Positions 50,576 to 60,900 of a stretch of DNA of 64,000 bases are shown here, piece by piece; the stretch's first letter is position 1; the number at the start of each line of letters is the position of its first letter. Position numbers and translations under genes: made by a program. The notes below the pieces were generated by a model. It saw only the letters and a list, made by a program, of their open reading frames with translations. It did no database searches and was not told the DNA's origin. This DNA comes from Strigamia acuminata (taxonomy: Eukaryota > Arthropoda > Chilopoda > Geophilomorpha > Linotaeniidae): NCBI GenBank assembly GCA_949358305.1, contig OX442314.1, positions 51,654,581 to 51,718,580 on the forward strand. The letters run 5' to 3'.

Positions 50576-50599
50576 CCTTACCATTGGACTAACTGAGCT

Positions 50600-51110
50600 G
50601 CAGCCCAGGAGCGTGGGACAGAGAGGGGCGCTGGGCAGAGGGGCGCGGGACAGAGAAGGGCGCCAGGCACCGAAGAAGAGGCACACAAACGGCAATTATT
50701 AGACGGTTTTTCTCCGGTATGAATTTTTATATGCATTTTCAAATTCCCATTTCGATTGCAAGATAAAGCACAAGTTTTTCGTGTGTACTTACTATAAAAA
50801 ATTGGATGTAAAACGAAAAAAATATTTAAACACACCAAATAGCAGGTTTTGTTTTGAGTACGTAAGAAATTGAAGCAAAATTTTGAGTTAAAAACAAAAT
50901 GTCATTTGAAATAAAATTAGAAGAAAAAAATAGCAGTTTATCATTTTATTTTCTACAAGTATTGGGAAGATATAATAAATTGGAAATGAAATGAGAATAA
51001 TGTACGAAAACGACAGATTTTGTTTCATGGATGGAACAAATTAAAACAAGTTTCAGTTTTCTTAAATTTGAGTTAAATGCAAAATGCAAATTTCAAATAC
51101 AGAACTTTCA
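50600..51110 (-). pseudogene. Decayed zinc-finger gene 3' copy
   Basis: Encodes on minus RKTCALSCNRNGNLKMHIKIHTGEKP, a C2H2 finger remnant with linker that matches 31500-31590, plus flanking sequence similar to 31380-31480 and 31820-31920. GC-rich GGCGC(T/C)GGGCAGAG-type units lie at 50610-50680. Confidence 0.7.
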
Positions 51111-51112
51111 AT

Positions 51113-52029
51113 GCAGAAATAAATAAATACAAGCAGAAATAAATAAATACAAGCAGAAATAAATAAATACAAGCAGAAATAAATAAATACAAGCAGAAAT
51201 AAATAAATACAAGCAGAAATAAATAAATACAAGCAGAAATAAATAAATACAGGCAGAAATAAATAAATACAGGCAGAAATAAATAAATACAAGCAGAAAT
51301 AAATAAATATAAGCAGAAATAAATAAATACAAGCAGAAATAAATAAATACAAGCAGAAATAAATAAATACAAGCAGAAATAAATAAATACAAGCAGAAAT
51401 AAATAAATACAAGCAGAAATAAATAAATACAAGCAGAAATAAATAAATACAAGCAGAAATAAATAAATACAAGCAGAAATAAATAAATACAAGCAGAAAT
51501 AAATAAATACAAGCAGAAATAAATAAATACAAGCAGAAATAAATAAATAGAAGCAGAAATAAATAAATACAAGCAGAAATAAATAAATACAAGCAGAAAT
51601 AAATAAATACAGGCAGAAATAAATAAATACAGGCAGAAATAAATAAATACAAGCAGAAATAAATAAATATAAGCAGAAATAAATAAATACAAGCAGAAAT
51701 AAATAAATACAAGCAGAAATAAATAAATACAAGCAGAAATAAATAAATACAAGCAGAAATAAATAAATACAAGCAGAAATAAATAAATACAAGCAGAAAT
51801 AAATAAATACAAGCAGAAATAAATAAATACAAGCAGAAATAAATAAATACAAGCAGAAATAAATAAATACAAGCAGAAATAAATAAATACAAGCAGAAAT
51901 AAATAAATACAGGCAGAAATAAATAAATACAGGCAGAAATAAATAAATACAAGCAGAAATAAATAAATATAAGCAGAAATAAATAAATACAAGCAGAAAT
52001 AAATAAATACAAGCAGAAATAAATAAATA
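51113..52029. repeat. 20-bp minisatellite, about 46 units
   Basis: Unit AAGCAGAAATAAATAAATAC, nearly perfect. A variant pattern (two AGGC units, one normal, one ATAT-type) recurs at 51241, 51601 and 51901, showing block duplication of 18 and 15 units. It is open in all three minus frames because the unit has no stop there. Element D inserted at its right end. Confidence 0.95.
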
Positions 52030-53012
52030 TGTCACGGCCCGGCATTTACGCGCTTGTATTCCTCACCAAATTGTTGTGTTCTGTTTACGCGTATCCCGTG
52101 TGTTCCATTGTTTAAAACTCTTAATAAATCCTAAGCCTAAATATAATTTGAGTTTTGTCCTACCTTCATTTCCTATTCATGTTTATCCCTTGACTTGGTC
52201 TGGTGTGGCTCAATTTAGTCACATCAGACTGGTCTATGTTGAGTATTTCCCACTGTTACCCCTCCTAATTTCGTTTAGTTCATCCTATCTAATTTAAATG
52301 TTTAGTCACTCGCGACTGACTCATCGCGATGATTATTCACGAGCGCGCCTGATTGGCTTACGCGTGCTTGACTCATGCTTCTCCCCTCGTTTTCTGTGAT
52401 GGACTTGGCCCAAGTTCACTTCTGAGCTGTTTTAGCCAAGTCTGATCAGAAGGCGTAAGACCATGAGCTATCGTAAGTGCCTTAACTGGCCGTTGTGCAT
52501 TTGGCGACTTTTCCTGTGTTAATTCGCAGTAACTCCATGCAAGTTAACTCTGCTTGTTTGAGGACTTACATTATCATATCGCGTGTCTAAATTCCGCGTG
52601 TCATCTTTGATTCCTTTTCTTTCGATGTTCTTTTGTGTTTTATGCCGCTGATACGTGCCGAAGGACTAGAAGTTAGATTCAAGTAGCTAATGAGTTGTTT
52701 ATTTCGTCTTTTGCGCGCGATTAGTGCGCGCTTGCTCGGTCTGGCCGCTCCGCCATTAGGGGTCCCTGCCAGATTAGCCTAAGCCACGTTTGCGTTGTTA
52801 AGTCCGCACGTGAGCATTACTTCTTCCATTTTTAAGGCTCCAACAAACTCGGTAATAATTCGTAACATGATCGAATAGGGGGTTAAGCTTGCCGCCACAC
52901 TTCAGGCTGCTTAACGTTGCCGGGCCCTTATTCGGGACCAGGCTCTCTTGTATCGTAACTGGCGCGCCTTTCAAACGCGGTTTCAAAGACCAGAAACAAC
53001 CGGTTCATGACA
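52030..53012 (+). repeat. Element D 5' LTR (983 bp)
   Basis: Starts TGTCACGG and ends CATGACA; AATAAA at about 52122. Compared with the 3' LTR it has an extra stretch of about 22 bp near 52080-52101 and three single-base differences in the shared 429 bp. Confidence 0.9.
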
Positions 53013-53014
53013 CG

Positions 53015-53032
53015 TGGTGCCGAAACCCGGGA
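53015..53032 (+). other. Element D primer binding site, tRNA-Phe-like
   Basis: TGGTGCCGAAACCCGGGA is complementary to the 3' end of animal tRNA-Phe with CCA (recalled tRNA sequence), two bases after the LTR. Confidence 0.8.
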
Positions 53033-53225
53033 CCTTGTTGGAGTTAATTCAGTCTAGCGCATATAAACTAGTTGCTATCTAACAAGCATTAGTGGCGTTT
53101 TTTAGAGACTATTTTGCCGAAAGGAAGGTTTCAGAGTAACTAACTCTTCATAGTACTCGCGTATCGTTTAATTACGGTGCGCATCATTTGCTGTGAGCTG
53201 CTATTACCCTTATTATCTCGCTAAC

Positions 53226-55214
53226 ATGGCGAATAAGGAAGAAACTCCCGAGAAAAAGAGAGGGATGTTTTCAGACCTCATCGATCGCTGGGATCCTGCG
53301 CGTTTACGTGTAGAGAGACAGCGACGTGAGGAAGTTGAAAGATTACGCGGTTTAAGACCGGGCGCTCTTCGTGGGATGCTGGAGGAAATACCAACAGATT
53401 CCACTGACCAGCCTAGCTCTATGGAAAGAGATATAAACCCCACATTGGAGGGGCCGATAAGCGTGCATACTGCAACTCCGGCCAGCATTATAGCTGAGTT
53501 GGAAGAACCAGCGCGTTTGCAAAACATTGCTTCGGCTCCAACAAGAAATGAATCAGAAGCGCCACTGGAGGTGCCTGGTTTGGGGGCTTATCTCCATGAT
53601 ATGGAGATGGCAATTTCCGCGAGACTGGACCGGGCCATAAATGCACAATTGCATGGTTGGGCCGAGGATACGGTCGAGCGTGTAAGGAAAGTGGTGGAGG
53701 ACTGTGCTGCTCAACGACCGCCGTTGGCGGTTGGAATTCCGTTAATTCCGCCGCCACAGGAACCTCATATCCTCCTGGGCGTGTCGGGGCGGACGGTTCC
53801 CCAAATTATACCTCGTTCCACTGGAGACGCGTCTGTAATTCTAACGCCAAGTGAGATAATTTTGGGTGGGGCCCGTGCAGCACCCGCTGTGCAGGGGAGA
53901 ATCCATGTGCAGTCTCGTGAAGTGGATCCAGCCGTTGTCCAAGTTAACAGCGAAATAATGCGATCAATAATTCGCAGTAAGGCATCGGTAGTGGGTGCAC
54001 CGCCATCCATACCATTGAGCCAGCTGGAGAGGGAGAGAAACTCTCAAAGTGGGCAGCGGCCAAGGCCTAATGTTCCGCTTCAGACTGGTGCTGTTCCACA
54101 AATACCTGTATTTCAACAGACAGGACAATTACCGCAACAGCAATGGCGGCAGCAACCACAACAGTTTGCTCGATCTTCCGGTATGAGAATGGGGAAGTTA
54201 CCGGAGTTCGATGTTGGCAAGGGCGCCTATAACGCAGTGGATTTGTTTCTAACTCAACTGCGAGCCCATTTCTTTACTTCGGGAATGGCGGAGTCGGTAT
54301 ATCTTGAGTATTATGTGCCTCAAGCTTTAAAAGGCGAGGCTCTGGACTGGTATATCGATTTACTTCCGAAACCTGAGTTTTGGGATGAGTTCGCGCATTT
54401 GTTTAAAGACGCGTTCTCTCTCACCGTGGCTGAAGCTACTGTCAATTTGGCGGAAAAGCGACAGGCCATGGGGGAGCCAACTGCAAAATTTTTGCGCGAG
54501 ACTAACCGATTCCTACAGAAAACAGGGATAGTTGGGGACAGCCAAAAATGGGATATAGCCCAGCGACGACTGCAACCTGACGTTGCGGAAGTCATGCGTC
54601 AAATGGGCGTGTTAACCTTGTCGCAAGCCATTGTTAGGGGACAGCAAGCAGATAGCGAGCTGCAACTACGATCTCTCCATAAAAGAGATTTCGACCTGCA
54701 CGGGGTTAAGCGAGGCCAAATGCCGGTTCCCCAGCATGCAGCTCTTACCAAGCAAGAAGCCGCCGCGAAAAAATCGGAAGAGGCGACTAAGAACCCGACT
54801 CGACATTTTTTCACGCGCAATAAGGTTGCGGCCGTGATGGAAGTCTTGGGTGAATTAGAGGAAGGTGGCATGTTTGATGATGACAATCAAAGCGTAATGG
54901 CACAGACAGTCCGTAGTATCATGGCTGCGAGAACTGCGCCTATTGTTGGAACAGAGCCGCCGGTAGAGACTGGAGAACCTCATGTCTGCAGTCAAAACAA
55001 CTCCTTCGCTCAGGGCTCCGGCCCACCTAAGGACATTAAGTTGCCGCCCGGAGCGGAGTGGGCCAAAAACAGGCGCGATCGGTGGTATATGCGTGACATT
55101 AAATTGAACGCTCCGCTATGCCCGCACTGTTACAAACCCTGGGTCGTTCCGGGAAACGAGAGAGGGCCCCCACTGAAGTCCGACGCCAAAGTGGTGGATC
55201 CAAAGAAGAAGTAG
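53226..55214 (+). CDS. Element D gag (662 aa)
   Basis: First ATG of the frame at 53226 (MANKEETPEKKRG). Charged N-terminus, Pro/Gln-rich middle, then a capsid-like region (MGKLPEFDVGKGAYNAVDLFLTQL..., ALKGEALDWYIDLLPKPEFWDEF). No complete CCHC knuckle is present: only a CPHC pair near the C-terminus. Ends at TAG (55212-55214), overlapping pol by about 97 nt in the -1 frame. Confidence 0.9.
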   Translation: MANKEETPEKKRGMFSDLIDRWDPARLRVERQRREEVERLRGLRPGALRGMLEEIPTDSTDQPSSMERDINPTLEGPISVHTATPASIIAELEEPARLQNIASAPTRNESEAPLEVPGLGAYLHDMEMAISARLDRAINAQLHGWAEDTVERVRKVVEDCAAQRPPLAVGIPLIPPPQEPHILLGVSGRTVPQIIPRSTGDASVILTPSEIILGGARAAPAVQGRIHVQSREVDPAVVQVNSEIMRSIIRSKASVVGAPPSIPLSQLERERNSQSGQRPRPNVPLQTGAVPQIPVFQQTGQLPQQQWRQQPQQFARSSGMRMGKLPEFDVGKGAYNAVDLFLTQLRAHFFTSGMAESVYLEYYVPQALKGEALDWYIDLLPKPEFWDEFAHLFKDAFSLTVAEATVNLAEKRQAMGEPTAKFLRETNRFLQKTGIVGDSQKWDIAQRRLQPDVAEVMRQMGVLTLSQAIVRGQQADSELQLRSLHKRDFDLHGVKRGQMPVPQHAALTKQEAAAKKSEEATKNPTRHFFTRNKVAAVMEVLGELEEGGMFDDDNQSVMAQTVRSIMAARTAPIVGTEPPVETGEPHVCSQNNSFAQGSGPPKDIKLPPGAEWAKNRRDRWYMRDIKLNAPLCPHCYKPWVVPGNERGPPLKSDAKVVDPKKK

Positions 55215-58200
55215 GTTTAACACCTAAAGCTGTGTTGGAACCGCCGGAAGTGGAGCGCGTGTTGCCACCAAAATCTGTGTTGACCGCGCCTAATACTGAT
55301 CCAATACTTCCGAAGTTGACTTCATTCGTGATGATTTCTCCTAAAGAGAAAGATGTGTCCGAGGAGCCAAAAATTGAGATCGGGATTGGAGAAAGAGTAC
55401 GACGAGATTCCCAATACGTGAAGATCGTCTGGAATGACATCCAATTTATTGCGCAATTTGACTCTGGTGCTCAGACCTGCATCATGGCGCAAGATCTGTA
55501 TGAAAAGCTGCATGAGAAGATGGGGGTGGATTTGGTTGTGTTGCACGAGACCATTCGCGTTGCCAATAATCAATTAGTTGAGGTCTTGGGAAGCGTGGAA
55601 ATAACCGTGCGTGCACCTCAAACCCTGATCTCTTTTGTGTGCTTGGTTATAGAGGACTCATCAGCGGACTTGCTGCTCGGACGAGATTTCTGTCGAGCGG
55701 TTGGATTATGTACGGACCATGGACTTAATTGCTGGTTCATAAGAGGTTCGGAGGAAAGGCGTAGTTTCATGACTATGAGACAGGCGATGGCCTCCGACCC
55801 GGTACTTTTATTGCCACTAATCCCCGCCGCCCCTAAGATGGCAGTTCCTGCCCCGATCAGTGAAATAAACTGTGTTTTGTTAAATCATCGCGAGTTACCC
55901 GCCGAGATTTTTGAGCTACCGCATGACGATGCGCCGTTCAGGGTTAAGGTGGTGGTTTCGCGTAAGAATGGAGAAAATAAGGACTGGACATTTCTTTGGT
56001 CACCTCCGCGACGCGAAAAGTCGCGCAGAACTAAATTCCGCGATACGACACGTGTCTACCGGAGGCCCATGAGTTTTAGCCAGTTCCGACGGTCTAAACG
56101 GGTGCGCAGGGCTCGGAAGAGATTGTCGCAGTCTGCAGAGTCGTCTGTTCCGTCAGTTCCTCCCGATTCGGTTATTTCGGATGTGGATGGGAAAGTTGGT
56201 TCCACTGGTGGACAGTTTTCTCCTACGACCAATTTTGTTGAATATCTGCCTTGTCCCGATCCGACTAAGTTGGACTGGATTTATGGGCAGTTATCAAATC
56301 AACTATCACCAAAACGCATCACTCATTTGATTGACGCGTTAAAACCCGTTTCGAATATTTTCAGAGAAGAAGTTGGGTTGTGCAATAACACTCTTTTTGA
56401 GGTTGATCTTAAACCTAACTTTAGGCCAATACACGTGCCTGTTAGGCCGGTAAACCCTGCTAAAAAAGCTATCATTGATCAATACATCGATCAAAAGCTG
56501 GCGCAGGGAATTATTCGTCGCTCGAAGAGTGATTGTGCCGTGGCCCCAGTGGTCGTCCCCAAGAAGGATGGCAGATGGAGGTGCGCCATGGACTTTCGCC
56601 CTATCAACGCGCAAACGATGCCTGACGTGTATCCCCTCCCAGATATTGATAACATCTTTTCATATTTGGGCGGGGCTAAGTGGTTTTCCATAATAGATGG
56701 ACGTGAAGCGTTTCATCAGATCGGCGTTAGGCCAGGAGATGAACGTTTTCTCGCTTTTATCACGCATCGCGGACTCTACGAGTATGTCCGCATGCCTTTT
56801 GGTCCAATAAATGGCCCTGCAACACTGCAACGTGCTATGAATCTTACGCTTGCGGAGTTTCTTTACAAATGCGTCTTTGTTTACATCGACGACATAATTG
56901 TCTTTAGTAAAACATTTGAAGAACATGTAGAACATCTGAAGCAAATTTTGACACTTCTTGACGCGGCAGGATTCACGATGAATGCCGGCAAGACAGAGTT
57001 GTGTAAGCGTAGCCTTGAAGTGTTGGGTCATATTGTTGAAGAAGGAAAGATTCGTCCTAATCCAAAAAAGACCAGCGCGATCCAGTTATTTCCCGCGCCA
57101 ACTAACGTAAAAGAGTTGCAGCGCTTTAAGGGCATGATTGGGTACTATTCTTCGTTTTTTCCGGGGTACTCGAAGACTTGTGAAGTTTTCAGGCCCTTGA
57201 TGAAGAAGAACGCGCCATGGAATTGGACGGATGGCTGTCAAGCAGCGTTCGAGTATCTGCGGGACCAAGTTGCGACGTCAACTTTGCAGCGGAGGTTTCC
57301 TGACTGGTCGAAGTCGTATATTCTGCAGACAGACGCGAGCTACTCAGGCTTGGGTGCTGCGTTGATGCAATTGGATAATAACGGCATTCGTGTGCCAATT
57401 GCATTTGCTTCGCGCGCTTTAAATAGTGCGGAAAAGAATTATAATGTTACGGAGATCGAGTGTCTAGCTGCTGTTTGGGCAGTTAAGCGTTTCCGCAGTT
57501 ACTTAGAACTGATGGATTTTTACCTTGAGAGCGATCACAAGTGTTTAAAATGGCTTTTTGCTCAACGCGAACCGAAGGGCAGATTGGCTCGATGGATTCT
57601 GTCGATGTCAGACTTTCGATTTACATTTCTGCATTGTAGTGGCACTAGCAATCGTGTCGCTGATGCGTTGAGCAGAGCTCCTGTAGATCCAGCCATTGAA
57701 ATTGGCGATGATGATTGTCCGCTCGTTGATGATGCGACATATTGTGCGTTCTTTGACGATTTCGCGAGTTGGCCGACCATTGAGATGGTGGAGCTTGACG
57801 AACATTTCGTGCCAAAACCATCTGGCTCAAGGATCGTTAATGCGGCCAAACTTCGTAGGAAGTTGCGTATTCTTCAAAAGAAGCGCGAATTTGAGGAGTT
57901 GGAACCGCTTGAGTTGTTTGGGGATTTAAATACCCGACCCCCCGAACCCCCCGGCCCCTTGAGGGGGGGTAGTGTGCCGGCCGACATGGAAAATGCCGTG
58001 TTCGGTGCACACCAGCTCTCCGGTGTAATTACGCCTCCAGCTGCCTTGCCGCCAAAAAGGCGTGTTGGAAGGCCCTGTAAGGTCAAAGTGGTTCCTTCTG
58101 ATCCTGTGCCTAAAAGGAAAAGAGGACGGCCACCAAAACAAAAACCTAAAGTTGGAAGACCCAAAAAGATTGTATCACCTGCAAGAAGTGAGCATTCGTC

Positions 58201-59926
58201 TTCACCAGCGTCACCAGTTTCGAATAGAGGAAAATCTGGTAGCGAGCGATTTTTGAGTGACCATAGTTCCGACGAATATCGGACTACGGTGCCACCTTTG
58301 CCGACGCGACCAAATACGCGTTTGGGGCAGACTCAACAACCTTTGGTGGACGACCAAGTCTCGCCATACGAATCCGAAGATCTGGATGAGGATCGACCGG
58401 CTGAGCATCCGGCTTACGAGCTTCTGCCAACTCAGAAAAGAATGAGGGAAGTTCAGTTGGCTGATAGTTGGGCGAAGGGTATTATAATGTATCTGGATAC
58501 TGGGCATTTGCCGCCTGACGAAGACGAGGCTGAGAAAATTAAAAAGCAATCTGTTGACATGGCTTTGTATCATGGGCTTCTGTGTAGGTACCCGCCAGTA
58601 ACAATTGGCCAACGCGCTGAATCGCGTCGTATTTACTTGCCAGAGCCTTTGAGACAAATTTATTTTCACTGCCTTCACTTCCCGCCAACTTCTGGCCACC
58701 TCGGAATTGAAAAGACCATGATGCGTTTAAAGACGCGTGTTTTTTGGCCAGGGATGAAGAAAGATGTGGCGGAGTGGATCAAGGTATGCGGGCCATGCCA
58801 GAGAGCCAAGGTCGAACGGCGTTTGCCAATGGGAGAAATGGAGACGGCAAAACCACGCCGTCGTTTCAGAACCATTTACGTCGACTACTTTGGGAAAAAG
58901 TTGAAGTCTAGCCAGGGTAACTGCTATGCGTTCGTGATGGTGGATGCGGCCAGCAGATGGGTTGATGTCCGTCTCACCGAAGCAGCGGATGTTCCAACTA
59001 CAATTGCGCAAATTGAGGCATTTGTGCAACGTTGGGCCTTCCCAAAGACTTTAATTAGTGACAATGCGCCTACTTTTCGTTCTGCGCGTTTTCAAGCGCA
59101 CTGTGCGGGAATGGGCATTGTAAATAAGTACATATCTGTGTATCATCCGCAAGGGAATTTGGCGGAGCGCCTGAACCAGTCATTGAAGACCTGCATTCTC
59201 GCGTACATCGGCGAGCACGTGAATTGGGACCGTCATATTGGCTACTTCATTTTGGCCATTAACGCCAGCTATCAAACATCGCTGAAGTTCTCACCGTATA
59301 TGATGATCGTTGGACAGGAAGCGCGTTATCCAGGCGACCTCGACAGCGACACCGACGACGGGGATCCGCTCCCGCCGGATGAGGCGAGGTATTTACATCG
59401 ATACATGCTACGCGTCGGAGCCGAGGCGCGGAAGAACTTGGAGATAGCGAACCTGCGACATAAGCGATGGTACGATCGGAAACGGCGGCCCCATGACTTC
59501 AAGCCTGGCGATTGGGTCACGCTGAGGAGCAGGATCTTGTCGTCGGCGGACAAGCAGGTTTCAGCGGGTTTCCAGCAGCGTACCGAAGGGATTTACATCA
59601 TCCACCGGATCATCGGACCGAATACCGTGCTGCTGATGAAGGAGGACGGAAGTGTTACACAACCTTACCACATCGTGGACCTCCGACATTGGTATCGCGA
59701 CCCGGATGAAGACGCGAAGGACTCGGAGGATGTTCCGGACCCGCTGGAGGTGCTGAGTGCTGTTGGATACGGTTGCGGCGCTAGTTTTATTTCCCGGGTG
59801 GATATGAACGATATACACGCCCGAGTGGACAAATTCAGTGCGGAATCACGTGAGATTTGTATAAATTATTATGCCGAGAACAATATTCGGTATAATGATT
59901 GTGAACAGGAAGAGGATCCGCCATAA
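55118..59926 (+). CDS. Element D pol polyprotein with AT-hooks (about 1600 aa)
   Basis: Entered by -1 frameshift from gag. Order: aspartic protease FDSGAQTCI (about 115) and LLLGRDF (about 186); a basic linker; reverse transcriptase with VYIDDIIVF (about 589); RNase H (QTDASYSGLGAAL, about 735); a linker of about 300 residues with three AT-hook-like GRP motifs (RVGRPCK, KRGRPPK, VGRPKK, about 978-1017) and an acidic stretch; integrase HHCC (H...H...CGPCQRAK, about 1187-1230), DDE core with VDYFG, SDNAPTF and NLAERL (about 1253, 1313, 1349), and a GPY/F-like C-terminal domain. No stop or frameshift was seen. A C/G homopolymer cluster lies at 57937-57968. Confidence 0.94.
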   Translation: MPALLQTLGRSGKRERAPTEVRRQSGGSKEEVGLTPKAVLEPPEVERVLPPKSVLTAPNTDPILPKLTSFVMISPKEKDVSEEPKIEIGIGERVRRDSQYVKIVWNDIQFIAQFDSGAQTCIMAQDLYEKLHEKMGVDLVVLHETIRVANNQLVEVLGSVEITVRAPQTLISFVCLVIEDSSADLLLGRDFCRAVGLCTDHGLNCWFIRGSEERRSFMTMRQAMASDPVLLLPLIPAAPKMAVPAPISEINCVLLNHRELPAEIFELPHDDAPFRVKVVVSRKNGENKDWTFLWSPPRREKSRRTKFRDTTRVYRRPMSFSQFRRSKRVRRARKRLSQSAESSVPSVPPDSVISDVDGKVGSTGGQFSPTTNFVEYLPCPDPTKLDWIYGQLSNQLSPKRITHLIDALKPVSNIFREEVGLCNNTLFEVDLKPNFRPIHVPVRPVNPAKKAIIDQYIDQKLAQGIIRRSKSDCAVAPVVVPKKDGRWRCAMDFRPINAQTMPDVYPLPDIDNIFSYLGGAKWFSIIDGREAFHQIGVRPGDERFLAFITHRGLYEYVRMPFGPINGPATLQRAMNLTLAEFLYKCVFVYIDDIIVFSKTFEEHVEHLKQILTLLDAAGFTMNAGKTELCKRSLEVLGHIVEEGKIRPNPKKTSAIQLFPAPTNVKELQRFKGMIGYYSSFFPGYSKTCEVFRPLMKKNAPWNWTDGCQAAFEYLRDQVATSTLQRRFPDWSKSYILQTDASYSGLGAALMQLDNNGIRVPIAFASRALNSAEKNYNVTEIECLAAVWAVKRFRSYLELMDFYLESDHKCLKWLFAQREPKGRLARWILSMSDFRFTFLHCSGTSNRVADALSRAPVDPAIEIGDDDCPLVDDATYCAFFDDFASWPTIEMVELDEHFVPKPSGSRIVNAAKLRRKLRILQKKREFEELEPLELFGDLNTRPPEPPGPLRGGSVPADMENAVFGAHQLSGVITPPAALPPKRRVGRPCKVKVVPSDPVPKRKRGRPPKQKPKVGRPKKIVSPARSEHSSSPASPVSNRGKSGSERFLSDHSSDEYRTTVPPLPTRPNTRLGQTQQPLVDDQVSPYESEDLDEDRPAEHPAYELLPTQKRMREVQLADSWAKGIIMYLDTGHLPPDEDEAEKIKKQSVDMALYHGLLCRYPPVTIGQRAESRRIYLPEPLRQIYFHCLHFPPTSGHLGIEKTMMRLKTRVFWPGMKKDVAEWIKVCGPCQRAKVERRLPMGEMETAKPRRRFRTIYVDYFGKKLKSSQGNCYAFVMVDAASRWVDVRLTEAADVPTTIAQIEAFVQRWAFPKTLISDNAPTFRSARFQAHCAGMGIVNKYISVYHPQGNLAERLNQSLKTCILAYIGEHVNWDRHIGYFILAINASYQTSLKFSPYMMIVGQEARYPGDLDSDTDDGDPLPPDEARYLHRYMLRVGAEARKNLEIANLRHKRWYDRKRRPHDFKPGDWVTLRSRILSSADKQVSAGFQQRTEGIYIIHRIIGPNTVLLMKEDGSVTQPYHIVDLRHWYRDPDEDAKDSEDVPDPLEVLSAVGYGCGASFISRVDMNDIHARVDKFSAESREICINYYAENNIRYNDCEQEEDPP
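55151..55200 (+). promoter_or_regulatory. -1 ribosomal frameshift signal (element D)
   Basis: Slippery heptamer G_GGA_AAC in the gag frame at 55151-55157, within the gag/pol overlap. Downstream, CCACT (about 55170) can pair with AGTGG (about 55190), extendable with one mismatch into a GC-rich stem. A -1 shift leads exactly into the pol frame. Confidence 0.7.
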
Positions 59927-60900
59927 CAGCCTTCTTTTTATGTTTTTAAAGTGTTTATTAATATTTATTCGTTTTTAGCATTGTTTCAATTTTTATAAGA
60001 GTTTTGGTGTTCGTGTTGATTTTTGTTTACATTGGGATGAGTGTGTTGTTGTGTTTTTTGATGTATTTTGCACTAATATTTGGTTTTGGAATGTTTTTTA
60101 CTGATTGTTGATATTCGCTGACGTTTCGAGGGGGAATGCGGGGTCAAAACTCCATTCTTTTCCCGTCGGAGTGTTTACGCGACTTTGTTTTCATTAACTT
60201 TGATTTTGTAAGCGCTTGGTGTTGTTCTTCATGCTCGGTGACTGTTGCGCGTGTGTGGTCTTGTTTGCGACAGATGGCGCCGGAGTGTCTAGTGTCATCT
60301 GACCAGTGACGTCACTTGTCAATTGGTGTCTGGCTGCCATCTTGTTTTTGCGACTTGACACGGTGCACATCGTCTCCACGCGTTCGGGATATTTTGAACG
60401 CGATTTGTGCTGAGAAACTGAGCGTGGGAACACACCAAGGCGCGTTGACTGTTGTAGTAATACTAACCGTGAGTTTTATTGAAGTTTTGAGTGATTTTTG
60501 ATAATTTTTCGCCGCTCGAGCAAACAAGTGTTTTTGAGTGCCGTGATTTGATTTATTTCTCGCCACGCGCCTCTACGCGAAGTGGGGAGAAGTTTATGTT
60601 AGTTTCTCGTTGATTTTATGGTTTTATTTAGTTTTAGAGTCTAATTAATGACAATTTACGCGTGTTTAGAATTTTCTAGTGTTTTTCGTGAATGTATTAG
60701 TTTTGATTTGCAAAATGCAAGATGGCGTCGCCATACGCCTTAGATTTTTCTTTCGGGTCACGTGATGTCGTCCATCTTTGTCAAGTGCCCGTATGTCTAT
60801 AGATGGACTTAGCCAATTTTTGAGCTTGTGCATTTTGCTTTGCTACGCGATAGACTTTGTTCGTTCGCGTGTCGCTCATTAATTGAGTTTAATTGTTACG
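59927..60900. other. Element D spacer between pol and small ORF
   Basis: T-rich, with no supported ORF. May hold splice or promoter signals for the third ORF; none could be fixed by eye. Confidence 0.4.

Noticed and set aside
51113-52029. Regular short repeats that might suggest CRISPR
   Set aside because: Units are head-to-tail without unique spacers, in an animal genome.
51062-52045. Three overlapping 294-327 codon hydrophobic frames (IYLFLLVFIYFC type)
   Set aside because: All three minus frames are open because the 20-bp unit contains no stop on that strand; not a membrane protein.
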